The notes under the pieces are model-generated. The model searched no databases and was not told where the DNA came from. It was given only the letters and a program-made list of their open reading frames with translations. Below are positions 28,891-39,015 of a stretch of 64,000 bases of DNA, piece by piece. Location of the stretch: assembly GCA_947652605.1 (NCBI GenBank), contig CANTFG010000322.1, forward strand, positions 1-64,000, in the 5' to 3' direction. The stretch comes from Elmis aenea (Eukaryota > Arthropoda > Insecta > Coleoptera > Elmidae). The translations under genes and the position numbers were made by a program. Numbering within the stretch: the stretch's first letter is position 1; each line of letters opens with the position of its first letter.

Positions 28891-29574
28891 ATGAAAATAA
28901 TAAAACAAAAGTTACGTTTAAACATTGTTAATAATGATTTAGTTGAACAGCAGATATCAAAACATGGATTACTTTTTCCAGCAACTCTGAGATGTTTATT
29001 GATTGGTCCTTCATCTTGCGGGAAATCAAACATAATGGTTAGTTTAATAGAACATGCAAATGGATTAAAATTTGAGAACGTTTATATATATTCAAAATCT
29101 TTATACCAACCAAAATATCTATATTTAGAAAAATTATTAAAACCAATAAAAGGAATAGGACATTATGCTTTTAGTAGTAGTGATAATATTCAAGAAGTCT
29201 CTAAAGTTAAACAAAATTCAATATTTATCTTTGACGACATTGCCTGCCAAAATCAAGATAAAATGCGAGAGTATTTTAGCATGGGAAGGCACAATCACAT
29301 AGATTGTTTCTATCTTTGTCAGACATATGCTAAAATTCCCAAACATTTGATAAGGGACAACGCAAACTCTGTGATTCTTTTTAAACAAGATGATCTGAAC
29401 CTAAAACATATCTATTCAGATCATGTGGGTTCAGACATGAGTTTTAATGAATTTAAAAATATGTGTTCAATGTGTTGGCAACAACCATATGGATTTTTAA
29501 GCGTTTTTAAAGATAACAAGATTGATGCAGGTAGATATAGGAAAGGATTCGATCAGTTTATATATTTAGATTAG
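28891..29574 (+). CDS. Packaging ATPase (FtsK/HerA, A32-like)
   Basis: 227 codons. Walker A is GPSSCGKS at residues 39-46, preceded by the strand LRCLLI. Walker B is SIFIFDDIAC with acidic residues at about 115-116. A conserved MGRHNHIDCFYLCQTY block follows, where the sensor glutamine sits in this family. The size is normal for Polinton ATPases. The enzyme would pump the genome into the capsid. ATG is 24 bp after an AT-rich stretch and there is no competing upstream start. Confidence 0.92.
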   Translation: MKIIKQKLRLNIVNNDLVEQQISKHGLLFPATLRCLLIGPSSCGKSNIMVSLIEHANGLKFENVYIYSKSLYQPKYLYLEKLLKPIKGIGHYAFSSSDNIQEVSKVKQNSIFIFDDIACQNQDKMREYFSMGRHNHIDCFYLCQTYAKIPKHLIRDNANSVILFKQDDLNLKHIYSDHVGSDMSFNEFKNMCSMCWQQPYGFLSVFKDNKIDAGRYRKGFDQFIYLD

Positions 29575-29680
29575 TATCTTACGTAAGCAGATGAGAACAG
29601 ACCATTAAACAGAACAGATCTGATAAAAAAGCTGATCATACCAGATAAAAAGCTGTTGTTACATTGCACATTAAAACAAA

Positions 29681-30682
29681 ATGGATAGTAAGGATAAACA
29701 AATTAAGCAGAAGTTAATTGCAAAACGTAAGATCATTAAAAACAAATTGAATATACTTAAGCATGGGGCAATTATTCAAGAAAAGAAATTTTTGCCTATA
29801 ACAAAGCATTTACTAAATATTGAAAATAAATTGGAAGATTCCTCAAACAAAAAAAATAAAAAAATAAAAATAAATGAATTTGAACATGATTATACTGATA
29901 ATATAGATTTAAGTAACTCATTTAATTATAATAAACCTGATAAAATTCAAGAAGCATCATCATCATTAGTAAAAACACCTCAACGTAAAATTAAAAATCA
30001 ATTAAAACCATCACCAAGTTTAAAACGTTCCATAATAGAGGAAGCTTTTGCTGAAGAGGATAAATATGAAAGAGATAAACTGTCAGAGTCTGCATCTAAA
30101 CTTGAAGAAATATCATTTGAGGATTATTTAGAACAATTTGATCCTTTACCAAGAAAATTTGTACGGGAGATGATACTTGATGATAACAAGGAATTTGATA
30201 GTAAATATGGTATTAGACATGATCCTGTTACTGAAAAGTTTTTTATAGGAGATTCTTCACTACATATAGATGGTCCAGACATAATTGTACAAGGAAAAAA
30301 ATATAAAGGAACGTTAGGTCTGTATGAATTGTTATTTAAGAAGCAACCAATAAATTATGAATCAGATGATAAAACAAACTATAAACAAATAGTTATTACA
30401 ACACACGCTGCTAAACGACATTATAAAAGTGCAAATCAACTTGCAGGTAGCAGATCTGAAAAGTATAAGAATATAATTGCACCTATGTTTAAAAGTGGAC
30501 ATGGAATGTTAATGAAATTAACACACAATCCTATAGATTACGTACATTGGGATGACCCCAACGAACTTGTAGACAGATTACGTTTATTAGTTGCATCACA
30601 AGAAGCAGGTAATACTAGTCACAAAAACGAAATAAATTCTATCATTGAAGAATTACGTGAATCTCAAATCATTAGCACCTAA
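29681..30682 (+). CDS. Conserved Polinton protein, DUF8207-like
   Basis: 333 codons. The N-terminal 130 residues are charged and helical, probably coiled coil (KQIKQKLIAKRKIIKNKL). The C-terminal half holds YGIRHDPVTEKFFIGDS, DGPDIIVQGKKYKGTLGLYE and the KYKNIIAPMF block; a strand-rich unit with IGDS...GKKYKGT-GLWELL is typical of the uncharacterised DUF8207 family seen in many animal Polintons. Function is unknown; its constant position between ATPase and integrase suggests a core virion or replication role. Confidence 0.7.
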   Translation: MDSKDKQIKQKLIAKRKIIKNKLNILKHGAIIQEKKFLPITKHLLNIENKLEDSSNKKNKKIKINEFEHDYTDNIDLSNSFNYNKPDKIQEASSSLVKTPQRKIKNQLKPSPSLKRSIIEEAFAEEDKYERDKLSESASKLEEISFEDYLEQFDPLPRKFVREMILDDNKEFDSKYGIRHDPVTEKFFIGDSSLHIDGPDIIVQGKKYKGTLGLYELLFKKQPINYESDDKTNYKQIVITTHAAKRHYKSANQLAGSRSEKYKNIIAPMFKSGHGMLMKLTHNPIDYVHWDDPNELVDRLRLLVASQEAGNTSHKNEINSIIEELRESQIIST

Positions 30683-30705
30683 TAACTGAAGAAGGAAAAA
30701 AAAAA

Positions 30706-31665
30706 ATGAAAAAACTAAAAACCACCAAATTTGAAGTAACTGATGCGAAAAGACAAGTTGTTGAAGAATTACACAAATCGGCAAGAATTAATTTTAAAAG
30801 ACGAAAGGTTATAATTAAATCTCTAAATGATTTATTTCAAGCTGATCTCGTTGAAATGATACCGTACGCCTCTGAAAATAACGGATATAAATATATATTG
30901 GTTGTGATAAATTGTTTTTCAAAATTTGTATGGACATTTCCATTGAAAAACAAATCAGGTGCAGAAGTTAGCAAAGAAATGGAAAAAGTTTTTAAAATAC
31001 AGAAACCTGTTAATTTACAAACAGATTCAGGTACAGAATTTTTTAATAAAAATTTTAAAAGTGTGTTGAAAAAATACAATATTAATCATTACAGTGTGTT
31101 TAGTGAAAAAAAGGCTAGTATTGTTGAAAGAGTCAATCGAACATTAAAAAATATTATGTGGAAAGAATTTAACATACAAGGAAATTATAGTTGGTTAAAT
31201 CTGCTACCGAAAATAGTGAATAAGTATAATTTAACAAAGCATAGAACTATTAATATGAGACCCATAGAAGGCAATAAAAATAAAAATGAAAAGCACCTGT
31301 TGCAAACGGCTTATAATCGTATAAAGATAGTTGATAGCAAAAAATCTAAATTTAACGAAGGTGATCATGTACGTATATCGAAATTACGAGGAGTTTTTGA
31401 CAAAAAATATATGCCCAACTGGTCAGCAGAAATATTTAAAGTTAAAAAAGTCAAACTTACAAATCCTGTAACATACTTGCTGCAAGATGTAGACAACAAA
31501 GACGTTTTAGGTGGATTTTATGAACAGCAATTACAAAAAGTAAAGTTACGAGATGTATATTTGGTTGAAAAAATTTTAAAACACAAAAACAATAAAGTGT
31601 TTGTAAAATGGTTGGGTTTTTCAAACCAACACAACAGCTGGATATCTGATAATAATATTGTGTAA
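30706..31665 (+). CDS. Retroviral-type integrase with chromodomain
   Basis: 319 codons, starting 23 bp after the previous stop. The catalytic core has Asp47 (FQADLVEM), Asp107 (LQTDSGTEF) and Glu141 (SIVERVNRTL), the DDE arrangement of Polinton integrases. A SH3-like segment follows (FNEGDHVRISK, about 219-260), then a C-terminal chromodomain from about 275, with VEKILKHKNNKVFVKWLGF. A chromodomain could tether integration to methylated histones, which fits insertion in satellite. No upstream zinc-binding HHCC module is obvious, which is common in this family. Intact. Confidence 0.93.
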   Translation: MKKLKTTKFEVTDAKRQVVEELHKSARINFKRRKVIIKSLNDLFQADLVEMIPYASENNGYKYILVVINCFSKFVWTFPLKNKSGAEVSKEMEKVFKIQKPVNLQTDSGTEFFNKNFKSVLKKYNINHYSVFSEKKASIVERVNRTLKNIMWKEFNIQGNYSWLNLLPKIVNKYNLTKHRTINMRPIEGNKNKNEKHLLQTAYNRIKIVDSKKSKFNEGDHVRISKLRGVFDKKYMPNWSAEIFKVKKVKLTNPVTYLLQDVDNKDVLGGFYEQQLQKVKLRDVYLVEKILKHKNNKVFVKWLGFSNQHNSWISDNNIV

Positions 31666-31749
31666 TAGCTTTAAGTCTCCCCTCCCTTAATTTTGATAAA
31701 ATATATATATATATAGCAAATTTATGTTGCGAAATTCATAGTCATCATT

Positions 31750-32220
31750 ATGTATTCAAAGATTACAAGTGCTCTAACACTTTTATTAGTGTCTGCAATA
31801 ATTGCAGTCTTATTAATTGAGAATGTTAATGCAATTAATATTTATATCAACAACAAAAATTATACAACCGATAATGGAGGATCTTTTTTTTTAATGGAAA
31901 AACATGAACATGAGCTAATAATAAATGAATATTCAGCATTCTATACAACAGATAATTTAAATATTGGTGCATCAATTATGAACGAACAAAATCATACTAT
32001 TGGATATGTTATTGGTTCAAATAAAGATTTTTATCCAATAACACCCTTTAAGACGAACCACATGTGGTGTGGAATTCAAGATATAAAACAACTTACTGGC
32101 GATCATGGTGTGATAGTTTTTAGAGATCATTGGTGGCGTAATGCATATGACTTTTATCGTCACAATAATAATGAGCTTCAATATATAAAAAAAAAACTTA
32201 AGTGTTTTATATATGCATAA
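31750..32220 (+). CDS. Secreted or membrane-anchored protein of unknown function
   Basis: 156 codons. The N-terminus is a textbook signal peptide: a Lys at 4, a hydrophobic core (ALTLLLVSAIIAVLLI) and a likely cleavage after VNA at about residue 28. The remaining 128 residues are polar with several N-glycosylation sequons (NYT, NHT) and two cysteines (in MWCGI and LKCFIY), and aromatic-rich DHWWRNAYDFYRHN near the end. A TATATATATATA stretch lies 40-50 bp upstream. I recognise no family. As cargo of a virus-like element it could act outside the cell or at the surface. Confidence 0.65.
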   Translation: MYSKITSALTLLLVSAIIAVLLIENVNAINIYINNKNYTTDNGGSFFLMEKHEHELIINEYSAFYTTDNLNIGASIMNEQNHTIGYVIGSNKDFYPITPFKTNHMWCGIQDIKQLTGDHGVIVFRDHWWRNAYDFYRHNNNELQYIKKKLKCFIYA

Positions 32221-32244
32221 GTACCTCAAATGAAACTTTGAAAA

Positions 32245-32382
32245 ATGTCTGCACCTTTAACATCATCGTTTGGATCAGAAGAATATCAGTCTTATTGTCG
32301 TAAACATAATTAATGGTTTCAACGAGGAACTAAGTGTCCTGTTTGTATAGGATTAATAAGACTTTTATATATAATGTATTAA
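32245..32382 (+). pseudogene. Small zinc-finger-like ORF broken by one stop
   Basis: Starts MSAPLTSSFGSEEYQSYCRKHN, then TAA (32311-32313), then in the same frame WFQRGTKCPVCIGLI and a second stop. The joint pattern C-x2-H ... C-x2-C across the stop looks like a small zinc-binding module. It could be a relic of a small protein, or chance in a short gap. The rest of 32383-32496 holds only two similar copies of a TTTTATTTCATCAACT word. Confidence 0.3.
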
Positions 32383-32496
32383 GGCATAATAATTATGTAA
32401 TAAAGCAAATGCAAACGATAAATTAATAAGTTTTATTTCATCAACTGTCAAATACATACGATAATTAAATAAGTTTTATTTCATCAACTAACATAA

Positions 32497-33167
32497 TTAT
32501 AAATGTTTTACCACCTCTTCATAATCTTTGTACGGTTGTTCACATTGGATGAAATCTTGATCATCATCATTTTCGTCTATAACAACAACCTTTGGAGACT
32601 GAGGTTTTTGCTGTTTCTGATATTGTCTTTTTAATGGGGGTGGTGCAGGTTTGAAACCCGTCTCAGCAATTTTCATTTTTTTTCTGGGAGTAGAAGTAGT
32701 TGCAGTAGTAGTAGTAATGGCTGGTGCTTGAATTTCGTTAATATATTTTATATCATCATCACTACAATCATCAAGCACATTAAATGAATATTTTTTATAA
32801 TAGTGTTCAAAAATCTGAACCTCTTCTTCATTATCCAATCTTGTGCTTATAAAGAATACAGGCAAATCGCCAAATTTTCGTATTAATGTGCTACTTTTAG
32901 GACAGTATGTTAGTGATAACAAAATCTTATCACCTTGCACTCTTATATCTTTCACTCCATATCTAATTAAAATATATATATTATATGTATATGTATATAT
33001 TATACAAAAAATGTCAACTTAAAACAGATTATTTGAATTACAATCAAATGCAAACACAAAATATTAACTTACTGAAAGATTTGTTTGATAATCACATAGA
33101 GTGCTTTCATGGGTAGTTCGACAACATCTCTACTGAAGATGATAATCGTAGATGGTATTGTAGCCAT
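32497..33167 (-). CDS. Two-exon gene of unknown function
   Basis: Exon 1 (33073-33167) begins MATIPSTIIIFSRDV and ends at a GTAAGT donor; a 110-bp intron (32963-33072) ends in TTTTAATTAG; exon 2 is 32497-32962. Joining gives one open frame of 186 codons (95 + 466 nt). Exon 2 alone has no ATG in the right place, only GTG. The first 100 residues are compact (KILLSLTYCPKS, FGDLPVFFIST, EVQIFEHYYKKYSF) and look like a small globular domain. The rest is low complexity: Thr-rich, Pro- and Lys-rich (PPPLKRQYQKQQKP), then acidic. No family is recognised. It faces opposite to its neighbours, with the repeat array as shared upstream region. Confidence 0.6.
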
Positions 33168-34118
33168 GGCGAAGTAATTCTTTGTGAATAATTAATACAA
33201 GCAAAACGTTCTTTTATATGCAATAATTTTGTAACAGAAAATTTAAACACGCGTAGGCAAAAACAAAACGATAACGACAATACTTGTCAAATAATTATAC
33301 TTGCAACCTTCCAACTCCTAAACCACACGTGCACGCGATAGCATTAATGGTAATGTATATTTATTTGATAAGTTCCAACTGATTAAACACACGTGCATAC
33401 GATAACAACAACAATGTAATTCTTTGTGAATAATTAATACAACCAAAACGTTCTTTTATATGCAATAATTTTGTAACAGAAAGTTTAAACACACGTAGGC
33501 AAAAACAAAACGATAACGACAATACTTGTCAAATAATTATACTTGCGACCTTCCAACTCCTAAAACACACGTGCACGCGATAGCATTATTGGTAATGTAT
33601 ATTTATTTGATAAGTTCCAACTGATTAAACACACGTGCATACGATAACAACAACAACAATATGATTATTTGAGCAAAAACAAAACGATAACGACAATGAT
33701 AATTTATGCAAGTTGGAACTTGTCAAATAATTATACTTGCGACCTTCCAACTCCTAAAACACACGTGCACGCGATAGCATTAATGGTAATGTATATTTAT
33801 TTGATAAGTTCCAACTGATTAAACACACGTGCATACGATAACAACAACAACAATATGATTATTTGAGCAAAAACAAAACGATAACGACAATGATAATTTA
33901 TGCAAGTTGGAACTTGTCAAATAATTATACTTGCGACCTTCCAACTCCTAAAACACACGTGCACGCGATAGCATTAATGGTAATGTATATTTATTTGATA
34001 AGTTCCAACTGATTAAACACACGTGCATACGATAACAACAACAATCATTAATTTTACAGCTATTTAAACGTTGTAGCGTGTGTTGATTATTAGTGAGTGA
34101 ACGTTTCTATTACACAAG
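33168..34118. repeat. Intergenic repeat array upstream of PolB
   Basis: The marker CCTTCCAACTCC recurs at 33308, 33549, 33743 and 33937 (spacing 241, 194, 194). Each unit contains ACAAAACGATAACGACAAT, two CACGTG-bearing words (ACACACGTGCACGCGATAGC and ACACACGTGCATACGATAAC) and an inverted pair, AGTTGGAACTTGTCAAATAA against TTATTTGATAAGTTCCAACT, able to form a hairpin. Located between divergent genes; plausible enhancer, promoter or replication element. Function is inference. Confidence 0.8.
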
Positions 34119-34294
34119 GTACGTTAAATTTTTACATTTTTGATTGCTTCTTAATATTTATAAAATTACCTTTTTAATTTTTTTAAACGAAGCAACTTGT
34201 TGATGTTGAGTTTGTTATTTAAAGTAAATATTTCTTTATGAAATTTTGTTAGTAAAAAGAAGGATGATTAACTGTAACCATTATATATTTTCAG
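34119..34294 (+). other. Probable 5' UTR intron of the polB gene
   Basis: Donor ACAAG|GTACGT at 34119, acceptor TATATTTTCAG at 34294, 17 bp before the ATG. The 176-bp stretch has no in-frame coding role. Similar architecture is seen for the gene at 38490. Confidence 0.5.
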
Positions 34295-34311
34295 AAAACA
34301 ATAAAAATAAA

Positions 34312-37300
34312 ATGTCATCTCAACAAGTTATTGATGGTGTTGTTGGTGAAGCTGTTAAGAAAATCGAGATTGTGAGTAGATTAATTAAAACAAAAGAGGA
34401 TTATACATTTTACATTAAATATTTGAAAAAAAACATCTGTTTAGTGAAAAAATGTATTAAAAATAAATTGTCGTGTGTAAAGAGTTTTTCTAAATTGGAA
34501 TCAGATTTGGCACTGTTTAAATCTTATCAACATCATTTCAAAATTCAAATGAACAAGCAACCAACAAAAAAACAATTGATACTTTGGCAAGATATTGAAT
34601 CATGTTTTAGAACTAGATTAAGGACAGGTGTAATAACCAACGTTTCAATCAAAGAACCCAAAGATTTTTTTAAAAAGGCATTCAAAAGTTTTTCTATCAA
34701 AATTAAAAATGCATTAAAAACGTCACTATTAAAAGTGAACGTTATATTTTCAGCTAAATTTGTGAAGCCTCAAAATGGTGAAACTGACATAAAACATTTT
34801 CAAACTAAAAATAATGTAATTGATAATGGTACAAACTTAAAAGAATGGTATCTGACGCATGTAAGTAATAAATTGTTAACAAAATTGGAAGAGTTTCAAG
34901 AGCGTGAGTCTGGATGGGCTGTTTATGAAATTTTACATTTAAAAGTGAACATTAACAATTACACACCTATACATTGTGGTATTTCAACATTTGTTGAAAT
35001 GCCGCAATTTATCAGGAAAACTAGAAGTGTAATAAATATCAAAAATAATGATGAATACTGCTTTCTATGGTCAATTGTATGTGCTTTATATCCTGTTACC
35101 GAAAATTGTAACAGAGTTTCATCGTACCCACATTTTCAGTCGGTTCTAAGATATGATGATATTAGTTTCCCTATTGCTTTAAAAAACATTTCTAAATTTG
35201 AAAAACTTAATAATTTAGCTATTAATATTTTTACAACTGAAAAATTACAAGTAGTACCGTTAATTCTTAGCAAAAGTAATATTGAACCGAGAATTAATTT
35301 GATAATGGTTCCTTGTAATAATTATAATTGTAATGATGATGATGATACTCATGATTATAATATAAAAAATTGGTTATTTCATTTTGCATATATAAAAAAT
35401 TTGTCAAAATTAATAAATAAACAGGTAGGACATATTAAAAATAAAAAATATTTGTGTGAACGATGTTTGAATCATTTTAATACAGATTTGGCTTTAGCAA
35501 AACATTCCATAGATTGTAAAACTCTAAATAAAACAAAAATTACGTTACCAAAAGAAAACGAAAAAATCTTGCAATTTAAAAATTATAAAAATACACTGCC
35601 TGTTCCTTTTGTTATTTACGCAGATTTAGAAAGTATATTATGTAAATATAAAGATACTGTATTCACTAGTAAATTAAAACGATATCAAATTCATGAAGCT
35701 TTCAGTATTGCGTACTATCTCAAGTGTTCGTATGATGATTCTCTTTCAAAGTTTAACTTGTATACTGGTAAAAATTGTGAAGTTTGGTTTGTTCATGAAT
35801 TAAAAAGTTTAGCGCACAAATTAAATAAAATCTTATCCAATAAACTTCCAATGAAATCTCTATCAGTCGAGCAAAAAAAAAAATTCAATTCTGCAACCTG
35901 TTGTCATGTGTGTTCAAGGTTGTTTCTACCTGCCGATATGAAGGTTAGAGATCATTGTCATTTGACTGGTGATTACAGAGGCGCTGCACATAATAATTGC
36001 AATTTAAATTTTACAAATTCATATGTAGTGCCTGTAGTTTTTCATAACTTATCAGGATACGATAGTCATTTTTTAATTAAAGCACTTAGTACTGAAATTC
36101 CAGGACCAATAAGCCTACTACCTATCAATAAAGAAAAATATATTTCATTTACAAAATATATTCTTAATACCAAAATTCAATTTAGATTTTTGGATTCATA
36201 CAGATTCATGGCAAGTAGTTTGGAAAAATTATCTTCTTACTTGGATGAAAATCAAAAAACTATTACAAAATCTTATTATAAGAAGGAAAAAGAATTTAAA
36301 TTGGTTACTCGTAAAGGAGTCTTTCCCTACGAATATCTTGACTGTTGGGAAAAATTGAAAGACACCACTTTACCACCGCGTGAATCTTTTTACAGCAAAA
36401 TTAAAAGACAAGGTATCTCAAAAAACGATTATGAACACGCTTGTAACGTTTGGAACACATTTAAAACAACAAACCTAAGAGAATACTCAGAGTTATATTT
36501 AAAAACTGACGTGCTGCTTTTGGCCGATATTTTTGAAAATTTCAGAAGAACCTGTATAAACACATACAAATTAGATAGTCTACACTATTACACAGCACCA
36601 GGTTTGGCTTTCGACAGTATGATGAAAATTTCTGAAGTACAATTAGAATTATTGACGAGCGTTGATATGATTATGTTTTTTGAAAGAGGAGTAAGGGGAG
36701 GCGTTTCACAGTGTTCCAATCGTTATGGTAAGGCAAACAACAAATATATGCAAAATGAATATAATCCTAATATTGCATCATCATATCTCATGTATTATGA
36801 CGTAAATAACTTATATGGAGCTGCTATGCGCTACCCATTACCAACAGGAGGGTTTCAGTGGGTTGAAAATCTGCAGATGACAGAAGAGAAAATTTTAACT
36901 ATTCCTGATGATAGTGAAATTGGATTTATTTTTGAGGTAGACATACAGTATCCTAAAAAGTTATTTGAAACTCATAAAGATCTACCTCTTTGTCCGGAAC
37001 GCATGGTTCCACCAACGTCACAATCGAAAATTTCTAAATTACTAACAACCTTATATGATAAAAAAAAATATATTATTCATTATCTAAATTTACAGCAGGC
37101 TGTTAAATTGGGTTTAAAAATTCAAAAAATACATCGATGTCTTCGGTTTAATCAATCATGTTGGTTAAAAAAATACATAGATCTGAATACGAATTTGCGA
37201 ACACAAAGTAAAAACGAATTTGAGAAAAATTTTTACAAATTGCTTAATAACGCAATATTTGGCAAGTGCTTAGAGAATGTAAAGAAATACAGAGACATTA

Positions 37301-38109
37301 AATTGGTGACGAAATGGTCAGGTCGATATGGTGCAAGTTATTACATATCCAAACCAAATTTTCATAGTTGCACAATTTTCGGTGAAGACATGGTAATTAT
37401 TGAAATGAATCGTCTAAATATAAACTTTAACAAACCAATATTTATAGGTTTTTGTGTATTAGACATTTCTAAATTATTTTTGTACAACTTTCATTATAAT
37501 TACGTTTTAAATAAATTTGGAACTCAAACAGTCAAACTTTTGTACACTGACACAGACAGTTTAATATATCATTTTTTTGTTGACGACATTTACAAACACA
37601 TTAGAGATGACATTTCCAAATTTGACACTTCTGATTACTTGCAAGACAATATTTTTAGAATACCATTAGTAAACAAAAAAGTCGTAGGTCTCATGAAAGA
37701 TGAAAACAATGGTAAGATCATGACAGAATTCATTGGATTGCGATCTAAATTATATTCAATCAGAGTACAACAAACTCAATCTGACATTCTAAAATATAAA
37801 CAAAAGCTAATAGATAAAGGTGTAGATTATGAAGATATTGAAAAAGCTGTTTCAAATTTAGGAGTAACTAAAAAAGCAAAGGGAATCAAAACATCATCTA
37901 TAAAATCTATTAATTTTGCGGATTATTATCAGTGCCTCTTTAATAATATCATAACAGAATCGGTTCAAAATTTAATTAAATCTGAAAAACATAAAGTGTA
38001 TACCGTTGAACAAAGAAAAGTGGCTCTTTCTCCCTATGATGACAAAAGAATTGTTAATTACATTACCCCAGACACCTTACCATGGGGTTTTCATGATAAA
38101 ATTATTTAA
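34312..38109 (+). CDS. Protein-primed family B DNA polymerase (pPolB)
   Basis: 1265 codons from MSSQQVIDG; the frame is open 22 codons upstream but that part overlaps the predicted intron acceptor. A C2H2-like finger ([10 protein letters not shown]) lies near 380. Exonuclease motifs: ADLE at about 437-440, [10 protein letters not shown] at about 578, YLKTDVLLL at about 733. An embedded zinc/HNH-like module, CCHVCSRLF...[12 protein letters not shown], spans about 530-563. Polymerase motifs: [10 protein letters not shown] at 830, LLNNAIFGK at about 980, YTDTDS at 1080, and KLYSI. This is the replication enzyme of the element, primed by a terminal protein probably carried within its N-terminal region. 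All motif residues are present and there is no frameshift. Confidence 0.95.
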   Translation: MSSQQVIDGVVGEAVKKIEIVSRLIKTKEDYTFYIKYLKKNICLVKKCIKNKLSCVKSFSKLESDLALFKSYQHHFKIQMNKQPTKKQLILWQDIESCFRTRLRTGVITNVSIKEPKDFFKKAFKSFSIKIKNALKTSLLKVNVIFSAKFVKPQNGETDIKHFQTKNNVIDNGTNLKEWYLTHVSNKLLTKLEEFQERESGWAVYEILHLKVNINNYTPIHCGISTFVEMPQFIRKTRSVINIKNNDEYCFLWSIVCALYPVTENCNRVSSYPHFQSVLRYDDISFPIALKNISKFEKLNNLAINIFTTEKLQVVPLILSKSNIEPRINLIMVPCNNYNCNDDDDTHDYNIKNWLFHFAYIKNLSKLINKQVGHIKNKKYLCERCLNHFNTDLALAKHSIDCKTLNKTKITLPKENEKILQFKNYKNTLPVPFVIYADLESILCKYKDTVFTSKLKRYQIHEAFSIAYYLKCSYDDSLSKFNLYTGKNCEVWFVHELKSLAHKLNKILSNKLPMKSLSVEQKKKFNSATCCHVCSRLFLPADMKVRDHCHLTGDYRGAAHNNCNLNFTNSYVVPVVFHNLSGYDSHFLIKALSTEIPGPISLLPINKEKYISFTKYILNTKIQFRFLDSYRFMASSLEKLSSYLDENQKTITKSYYKKEKEFKLVTRKGVFPYEYLDCWEKLKDTTLPPRESFYSKIKRQGISKNDYEHACNVWNTFKTTNLREYSELYLKTDVLLLADIFENFRRTCINTYKLDSLHYYTAPGLAFDSMMKISEVQLELLTSVDMIMFFERGVRGGVSQCSNRYGKANNKYMQNEYNPNIASSYLMYYDVNNLYGAAMRYPLPTGGFQWVENLQMTEEKILTIPDDSEIGFIFEVDIQYPKKLFETHKDLPLCPERMVPPTSQSKISKLLTTLYDKKKYIIHYLNLQQAVKLGLKIQKIHRCLRFNQSCWLKKYIDLNTNLRTQSKNEFEKNFYKLLNNAIFGKCLENVKKYRDIKLVTKWSGRYGASYYISKPNFHSCTIFGEDMVIIEMNRLNINFNKPIFIGFCVLDISKLFLYNFHYNYVLNKFGTQTVKLLYTDTDSLIYHFFVDDIYKHIRDDISKFDTSDYLQDNIFRIPLVNKKVVGLMKDENNGKIMTEFIGLRSKLYSIRVQQTQSDILKYKQKLIDKGVDYEDIEKAVSNLGVTKKAKGIKTSSIKSINFADYYQCLFNNIITESVQNLIKSEKHKVYTVEQRKVALSPYDDKRIVNYITPDTLPWGFHDKII

Positions 38110-38489
38110 AATCCTCTTTTGCTCGTTTTTTTAATTAATCTTATCACATTAAGAAACAACCAAATACAAACAGCGTTCCATGTTTACCTACTCCACTTCA
38201 CTTCATTTCATTTACGTCGGTAATAGAGTATAAAAAGACGACTGTGTACACAGAACCACTTGATACTCGATTCTGTCAACGTTGCTGCATGTATTTTTGT
38301 TTCTGTGCGCATTCTCTGTCTGTACACCAATCGTCATTGTCAAAGAAAAGAAGTGAAAATAAAAACCTTAAGTGTGAGGAAACTATACCACCCTCTCCTT
38401 TTTAAAACAAAGGTAAACATTTATTATTGCAATTAACTTAAAATATATATATCATATCTCTTATTTAATTGTTTCAGTTACAACCCCAA
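38110..38489 (+). promoter_or_regulatory. Promoter and 5' UTR intron of the terminal gene
   Basis: TATAAAAAG at 38229-38237 is a good TATA box, preceded by AT-rich sequence following the PolB stop. A transcript starting about 30 bp downstream would contain a 65-bp intron: donor CAAAG|GTAAAC at 38413, acceptor TTGTTTCAG at 38477. ATG follows 12 bp later. The intron is inferred from signals only. Confidence 0.6.
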
Positions 38490-38978
38490 ATGTATGTCAT
38501 AGATATTCAAGGCTTCCACTACAAAACAAGTGATTTCTTTATTAAAGAAATTGCGATTTTAAATATCAGTACCGGTTCAACGTTTCATACTTTCGTTAAC
38601 CTACCCAAAATCATCACTTGGCTTTCGCCAGACTTTAAGCAGCATATTGATTGGACCACCAATTATGTGCACGGATTGGATTGGACCAGTGAAAACAAAA
38701 ATTTTATACAATTTGAAAATATATGTGCATACATAATTAGCATTGTGCAAAATGACAATGTGTTAGTTAAAGGAATGAACAAAAAAGACTTACTACATAA
38801 ACTTTTAAGCGGAATCAATATAATAACAGATTTAGATGAGCTGGGGTGTCCCGCCATAAATGTTTTATTAAAAAGTTTCAATAACAGAAAATGCCATTGT
38901 AACCAGCATTTACAAAACAATTTAAAATGTTCAAAAGAGAACGTAAAAATGTTATATAACTGGTTTATTAATAATTAA
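38490..38978 (+). CDS. Terminal gene, possible exonuclease-fold protein
   Basis: 162 codons from MYVIDIQGFHYKTSD. The frame continues upstream to a TTG, but that part contains the intron acceptor, so ATG at 38490 is chosen. The opening VIDIQGF followed by FIKEIAIL resembles the first strands of DnaQ-type exonucleases (Asp then usually Glu; here Asp then Gln). VLVKGMNKKDLLHKLL and DLDELGCPAI would match later strands. A C-terminal cysteine/histidine cluster, CHCNQHLQNNLKC, may bind zinc. I infer an RNase H-like fold with a degenerate active site; the family is common in arthropod mobile DNA. It ends 37 bp before the right TIR. Confidence 0.5.
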   Translation: MYVIDIQGFHYKTSDFFIKEIAILNISTGSTFHTFVNLPKIITWLSPDFKQHIDWTTNYVHGLDWTSENKNFIQFENICAYIISIVQNDNVLVKGMNKKDLLHKLLSGINIITDLDELGCPAINVLLKSFNNRKCHCNQHLQNNLKCSKENVKMLYNWFINN

Positions 38979-39015
38979 TTGACTAAATATTTATTAATAA
39001 GTCAGCAAAATTCAG

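Noticed and set aside
30837..31079. Minus-strand 80-codon ORF inside the integrase
   Set aside because: Antisense shadow of the DDE core.
32497..32955. Single-exon gene starting at GTG (32955)
   Set aside because: GTG starts are not expected in a eukaryotic nuclear gene, and a phase-correct upstream exon with ATG, donor and acceptor explains the start better.
34246..34311. N-terminal extension of PolB starting at TTG
   Set aside because: It is not an ATG, and the stretch contains a strong intron acceptor (TATATTTTCAG). The ATG at 34312 follows the acceptor directly.
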